Below are positions 62,501-64,000 of a stretch of DNA of 64,000 nt, in pieces. The DNA comes from Ovis canadensis. Lineage: Eukaryota > Chordata > Mammalia > Artiodactyla > Bovidae. Where the stretch lies: positions 65,962,501 through 66,026,500 of the forward strand of contig NC_091263.1 of the NCBI RefSeq assembly GCF_042477335.2, in the 5' to 3' direction. A program made the translations under genes and the position numbers. The first letter of the stretch is position 1. Every line of letters starts with the position of its first letter. The notes under the pieces are model-generated. The model searched no databases and was not told where the DNA came from. It saw only the letters and a list, made by a program, of their open reading frames with translations.

Positions 62501-63080
62501 TCGCCATCGGGGTGACCCTCTTTGTGATTGGCGTGGTCACCGTTATCATCTGCTGCACCTGCTCCTGCTGCTGTTTGTACAAGATGTGCCGGCGCCCGCA
62601 ACGTGAGCATCCCCCCCTGCCCCACGGTGACCCCTCGGGGGCAGCACAGACCCGGGCGGTGTGGTGGGCTCGCCAGGGCCCTGGCTGGCCTGAGCTGGAG
62701 GGCGGGGCCAGCCTGGCGCTCCTGACCGGGGCTCTCTTTGCAGCGGTTGTGACCACCACCATGGCCACCACGGTGACCCACACCCCTTACTTGCAACCGC
62801 CCAGCTACCCTGGACCAACGTACCAGGGCTACCACTCCGTGGTGCCCCAGCCGGGGCTGCCAACAGCACCCTACCCAACCCAGCCCACGGGCCCCCCCGC
62901 CTACCACGAGACGATGGCAGGTGAGTACGCCTGCCGACTCCACCATGCCTGACCCTCTGCAGCCACGGCCACAGCTAACTGGTGTCCTCTCTGTTTTCAG
63001 GAGATGCAGCCCTGCCCTACCCTGCCAGCCAGCCTCCTTATAATCCGGCCTACATGGAGCCCCCGAAGATAGTCTCTTGA
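41500..63080 (+). CDS. SHISA5: SHISA5 (scotin), single-pass ER/nuclear-envelope membrane protein
   Basis: Shisa-family adaptor known as a p53- and interferon-inducible protein of the ER and nuclear envelope that promotes caspase-dependent apoptosis. Coding join: 41500-41557, 44734-44893, 56526-56576, 62487-62602, 62744-62920, 63001-63080. That is 642 bases and 213 residues, with all GT-AG introns in consistent phase. Residues 1-20 are a leucine-rich signal peptide. Residues 25-67 hold eight cysteines in the Shisa pattern (C25, C39, C43, C44, C47, C52, C53, C67). Residues 93-113 span the membrane. C112-C124 is a cysteine cluster that could be palmitoylated. Residues 129-213 are a Pro/Tyr-rich tail with PPSY (147-150), PPAY (179-182) and PPYN (199-202), of which the first two are PPxY WW-domain ligands. 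The start codon has a strong Kozak context (GCCATGG). The protein is shorter than the ~240-residue human form I recall, mainly in the linker and tail. Confidence 0.96.
42787..42992 (+). mobile_element. Bov-tA SINE
   Basis: Sense copy: GGTCTTCCCTGTAGCTCAAA to AAAGAGTCGGACATGACTAA. One arm of an inverted pair. Confidence 0.92.
43216..43373 (-). mobile_element. Bov-tA SINE
   Basis: Antisense copy: TGTGATCCCCATGAACTGCA to TTCTTTACCACTGAGCCC. Second arm of the pair, 223 bp from the first. The B-box region is deleted. Confidence 0.9.
44157..44250 (+). mobile_element. CHR-type SINE, 5'-truncated
   Basis: CAGTGCAGGGGCGTGGGTTC, then CTGGTCGGGGAAGTAAGATC and an AAGAAGAAG tail. Confidence 0.85.
44734..44893 (+). 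CDS. SHISA5: SHISA5 exon 2
   Basis: Acceptor GTTCCAG|CC, donor AG|GTGAGT. Completes A20 and encodes Q21-A72 with two bases of S73. Carries all eight lumenal cysteines, including [18 protein letters not shown], the Shisa-family core. Confidence 0.96.
45568..45889 (-). mobile_element. CHR-2-type SINE
   Basis: Antisense: GGCTGTGCTGGGTTTTCATT to CTGCACCACCAGGGAAG. Confidence 0.88.
46190..46560 (-). mobile_element. L1 LINE ORF2 fragment
   Basis: Antisense ORF2-like phrases: CATCCTTGTCTTGTTCTCAG and TTCTGTTAATATGGTAAATT. Frames are broken. Confidence 0.65.
46693..46843 (-). mobile_element. CHR-type SINE
   Basis: Antisense: CCCAACCAGGGATCTAACCT to GGACTGCTAGGGAAGTCCC. Confidence 0.85.
46845..48110 (-). 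mobile_element. L1 LINE 3' fragment, split by CHR
   Basis: Antisense L1M-like 3' sequence. GTAACATAAAATTCACATGC and a CAGTGAATTATTGAAATTTA region lie on either side of the CHR at 47405-47603. Confidence 0.6.
47405..47603 (-). mobile_element. CHR-type SINE
   Basis: Antisense: GGTTCCCTGACCAGGGATCA to ACCACCAGGGAAGTCCC. Confidence 0.88.
48112..48461 (-). mobile_element. CHR-2-type SINE
   Basis: Antisense: TTGGCTGTGCTGGGTCTTCC to GAGCCACCGCAGAAGCCC. Confidence 0.88.
48950..49135 (-). mobile_element. L1 LINE fragment
   Basis: Antisense: TAGAATCAGCTTCTCAAGAA, then ATTGAGTTTTCCAGTCCATC. The stretch 48462-48949 is AT-rich and unassigned. Confidence 0.5.
49138..49260 (-). mobile_element. CHR-type SINE
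   Basis: Antisense: AACCAGGGATTGAACCCAAG to CCTAACCCTGGGAATTCC. Confidence 0.83.
49597..49783 (-). mobile_element. Bov-tA SINE
   Basis: Antisense: CTTTGCGACCCCATGGACAG to TTTACCACTGAGCCACCAGG. Confidence 0.92.
49899..50078 (+). mobile_element. tRNA-derived SINE, extended CHR/Bov-A2-like form
   Basis: Head GGGACTTCCTGGTGGTCCAG, body TTGGGGAACTAAGATCTTCC, and an extended GGCAACTAAGCCTGTAGCAA region before an A-rich tail. Confidence 0.85.
51055..51160 (-). mobile_element. CHR-type SINE
   Basis: Antisense: CTTTCCTGACCAGAGATTGA to GACCATCAAGAAAGTCCCC. Confidence 0.8.
51180..51287 (-). mobile_element. CHR-type SINE
   Basis: Antisense: CCAGGGATAGAACCCATGCC to GACCACCAGGGAAATC. Separated from the previous CHR by 20 bp. 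Confidence 0.8.
51808..52070 (+). mobile_element. Bov-tA SINE dimer (two 3' units)
   Basis: Two sense units, each running from GGCAMCCCACTCCAGT-like to GACATGACTGAGCG- or GACACGACTGAAGCG-like ends, followed by a (CAG)n tail. Confidence 0.92.
52297..52420 (-). mobile_element. CHR-type SINE
   Basis: Antisense: GATCTTAGTTCCCCAACTGG to AGACTGCCAGGGAATTACC. Confidence 0.83.
52631..53950 (-). mobile_element. L1 LINE 3' fragment, split by BovB
   Basis: Antisense L1M-like AT-rich sequence on both sides of the BovB at 53238-53568 (GAGAAATCAGATAATGGTTT upstream, TGTCTTCCATATTTCACTTA downstream). Confidence 0.6.
53238..53568 (+). mobile_element. BovB LINE, 5'-truncated, with 12 bp target duplication
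   Basis: A 331 bp sense BovB 3' end. Exact duplication AAGACCTTTTCT at 53226-53237 and 53569-53580. The frame reads [20 protein letters not shown] and [14 protein letters not shown] before the tail. Confidence 0.95.
54137..54229 (+). mobile_element. Retroelement 3' end with poly-A
   Basis: TGATTCATGTCAATGTATGG followed by GTGATTAGCCTCCAATTAAA and 18 A, a pattern of a ruminant LINE tail. Family not certain. Confidence 0.5.
54437..54537 (+). mobile_element. Bov-tA SINE fragment
   Basis: Diverged sense copy: AGAATCTACCTGCCCCTGCA to CTTCTTGCCTAGGGAATT. Confidence 0.75.
54994..55213 (-). mobile_element. CHR/CHR-2-type SINE with 15 bp target duplication
   Basis: Antisense SINE. Exact duplication CAAGTGAGTCCTTTA at 54979-54993 and 55214-55228. 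Confidence 0.93.
55379..55506 (-). mobile_element. CHR-type SINE
   Basis: A G-run of about 12, then an antisense body AGGATCTTAGTTCCTCTCCT to GGACCTCCAGGGAACTTCC. Confidence 0.83.
55530..56345 (-). mobile_element. L1 LINE ORF2 fragment, split by Bov-tA
   Basis: Antisense ORF2-like sequence. It resumes at 56296 with GAATGTCCCGTGTGTGCTTT after the Bov-tA. Confidence 0.65.
56089..56295 (-). mobile_element. Bov-tA SINE
   Basis: Antisense: CTTTGTGACCCCATGGACTG to TGTCTGAGCCACCTGGG. Ends 230 bp before SHISA5 exon 3. Confidence 0.92.
56526..56576 (+). CDS. SHISA5: SHISA5 exon 3
   Basis: Acceptor TTTGCAG|T, donor AA|GTACGT. Completes S73, encodes V74-S89 ([16 protein letters not shown]) and two bases of K90. 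A short acidic juxtamembrane linker. Confidence 0.93.
56800..57180. repeat. Degenerate GTGATGG-type minisatellite
   Basis: Repeated GGTGATGG, GTGATAGTGG and GATGATGATGG words without a fixed period on a purine-biased + strand. The His/Pro-rich minus-strand frames across it are artefacts. Confidence 0.75.
59526..59650 (+). mobile_element. CHR-type SINE
   Basis: GGGCTTCCCGGTGGCCTTGT head, then TCGTCGAGGAACTAAGATCC. Confidence 0.88.
59732..60048 (-). mobile_element. CHR-2-type SINE with 13 bp target duplication
   Basis: Antisense copy. Exact duplication TTTATTTAGACTT at 59719-59731 and 60049-60061. Confidence 0.93.
60152..60358 (-). mobile_element. Bov-tA SINE
   Basis: Antisense: ACACTTTGTGACCCCATGGA to CTGATTCACCAGGGAAGTCC. 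Confidence 0.92.
60830..60837. promoter_or_regulatory. CRE palindrome TGACGTCA
   Basis: Perfect CREB/ATF consensus within SHISA5 intron 3. A second perfect copy lies 567 bp downstream. Confidence 0.5.
61087..61171. repeat. TG/CG alternating tract (Z-DNA-prone)
   Basis: About 85 bp of almost continuous alternating purine-pyrimidine sequence, GCGCGCGC then (TG)n then CACACACA, between the two CRE sites. Confidence 0.88.
61397..61404. promoter_or_regulatory. CRE palindrome TGACGTCA
   Basis: Second perfect CREB/ATF consensus in SHISA5 intron 3. Confidence 0.5.
62357..62468 (-). mobile_element. CHR-type SINE abutting SHISA5 exon 4 acceptor
   Basis: Antisense SINE: ATTTAGG and a T-run at the left, CCCCGACTGGGGATCGAACC in the body, ending GCCACTGGAGCAC. 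Exact 11 bp duplication TGACTGGCTTT at 62346-62356 and 62469-62479. Only 18 bases separate it from exon 4. Confidence 0.93.
62487..62602 (+). CDS. SHISA5: SHISA5 exon 4
   Basis: Acceptor CTGCCAG|G, donor C|GTGAGC. Completes K90 and encodes F91-Q128 plus one base of P129. It holds the transmembrane helix ([21 protein letters not shown]) and the [12 protein letters not shown] cluster. Confidence 0.96.
62744..62920 (+). CDS. SHISA5: SHISA5 exon 5
   Basis: Acceptor CTTTGCAG|CG, donor G|GTGAGT. Completes P129 and encodes V130-A187. Begins [20 protein letters not shown] and continues with the Pro/Tyr-rich tail, including PPSY and PPAYHE. Confidence 0.96.
63001..63080 (+). CDS. SHISA5: SHISA5 exon 6, coding part
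   Basis: Acceptor GTTTTCAG|GA. Completes G188 and encodes D189-S213 (ending [14 protein letters not shown]), then TGA at 63078-63080. The preceding intron is only 80 bp. Confidence 0.95.
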
Positions 63081-64000
63081 GCACTCCCTGGTGTCTCTGG
63101 CTACCAGCTGATCTGTCCTGCGTGTGTGACTGGGTGTGCGGGTGCGGGCCTCTCTCCCCAGGCGTGGTGTGTGTGATGGCGATGAGGGGTGCATGAAGCA
63201 GCCCATGGCAGAGTTGCCGGGACCACGTTGTGCTCCCCTCCTCACTTGAGATTATGCTTCCTGGAACCCCACAGAACGGTTCTTTTCTAGCCACCCCAGC
63301 GAGACCTGGGGCTGGAGCAGGGATGCTTGTCATACTAGGACAGCTCAGCTTTTGTGTGGGCAGGATGCACCCGTCTTCCGGTTTCTGTGGCATGGCTAGC
63401 CGTCTTTGAAGCACTAGAGCCACAGTGCGGGCGAGCGGGTGAGGCTGAGGACTGCAGGTGGGTCTCGATCTTTCCTGTGGCTCCCACAGCCGGGGCCTTG
63501 CCCCATGGAGGGTGGGTGGCCTGATTATCTGAACACCTCAGGCGGAGCCTCACCCTTCCTGAAAACTATCTTTCTGGACCCTTCTCGCACCCTTCCTGGG
63601 ACCACCTGGAGGCCCACACTTACCCATGGTTCTGGTTGCCCCGGTTGGCCCTGGCCCCTTTCACAGGTGGACAGGGCAGCCTCTGACCACTTGTCCACTC
63701 AGGTGTCCTCCCTGCAGTGTTTTTATTTTACTGTTCACTAACTATTTTACCTGTTTTCTGTTTCAAAATGTGTGTAATGGCTGCTGTGAGGCTGAAACCG
63801 TTGGGTCCTAGAGGGAGACTTCCCCGAGAGGAGAGGGACTCTGAGTTCCTGCTTCTCCATCACCAGCCTCACAGGCTACCCGGCTGCTGGACCCCGGGCC
63901 TAGGTGTGTCCTGGCAGCGGGGACACCTGGGTCAAGGTGTCGTCTGGACCAAAGGTGGAGGGGACCCTGAGGGGGCTCCTGTGACCTAGACACATACCTC
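63081..64000 (+). other. SHISA5: SHISA5 3' UTR and possibly downstream flank
   Basis: Repeat-free sequence after the stop. I see no AATAAA or ATTAAA before the window ends. The T-rich block at 63718-63770 could belong to a UTR end with a variant signal, or the UTR runs past 64,000. Confidence 0.6.

Noticed and set aside
62251-62952. 233-codon + strand frame through SINE, SHISA5 exon 4, intron 4 and exon 5
   Set aside because: It shares the frame of exons 4 and 5 only by read-through of the SINE and a short intron. Clear GT-AG sites and the known protein define the exons.
62359-63423. 354-codon open frame on the minus strand across SHISA5 exons 4-6
   Set aside because: It is antisense to confirmed exons and introns, GC-rich, and shows no domain. 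It is a shadow of the + strand coding sequence.

Overview
The window is nuclear DNA of a ruminant mammal, most likely a bovid. The evidence is the interspersed repeats: BovB (RTE-class) LINE fragments, dozens of tRNA-derived Bov-tA and CHR-type SINEs, and old L1 pieces. It carries two protein-coding genes, both on the + strand. Between them sits about 8.5 kb of intergenic sequence. The order PFKFB4 then SHISA5 matches, from memory, the conserved mammalian order on human 3p21.31. I see no bacterial, viral or mobile accessory system.

1-32,990: PFKFB4, 6-phosphofructo-2-kinase/fructose-2,6-bisphosphatase 4. Exon 1 lies upstream of the window. Exons 2-14 (2,920-31,115) splice together in frame and encode residues 34-469 plus the last two bases of codon 33. 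All catalytic residues checked are intact. A 3' UTR of about 1.9 kb follows and ends at an AATAAA at 32,969. Intron 9 (12 kb) and intron 3 (5.7 kb) hold most of the retroelements.

32,991-41,140: intergenic. It is rich in SINEs, including an inverted Bov-tA pair just past the PFKFB4 end and a CHR-2/CHR composite with a shared target-site duplication. It also has an LTR-like fragment, and repeat-poor stretches.

41,140-64,000: SHISA5 (scotin). It begins in a CpG island with a GC box. Six coding exons (41,500-63,080) encode a 213-residue type I membrane protein. The protein has a signal peptide, eight lumenal cysteines, one membrane span, a juxtamembrane cysteine cluster and a proline/tyrosine-rich tail with PPxY motifs. 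Intron 2 (11.6 kb) is almost solid L1 and SINE. The 3' UTR starts at 63,081 and I could not find its end before the window closes.

The two genes are not known to work in one pathway. PFKFB4 sets fructose-2,6-bisphosphate levels and thus glycolytic flux in the cytosol. SHISA5 acts at the ER/nuclear envelope in p53- and interferon-linked stress responses. I found no credible new biological system. The observations most worth checking are: a CHR SINE inserted 18 bp before SHISA5 exon 4, whose target duplication includes the likely branch point; two perfect CRE palindromes flanking a Z-DNA-prone tract in SHISA5 intron 3; and inverted BovB and Bov-tA pairs inside transcribed introns. Exon boundaries were read from splice signals and frame continuity. 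Repeat family names and edges are from recognition by eye and are approximate unless a target-site duplication is given.
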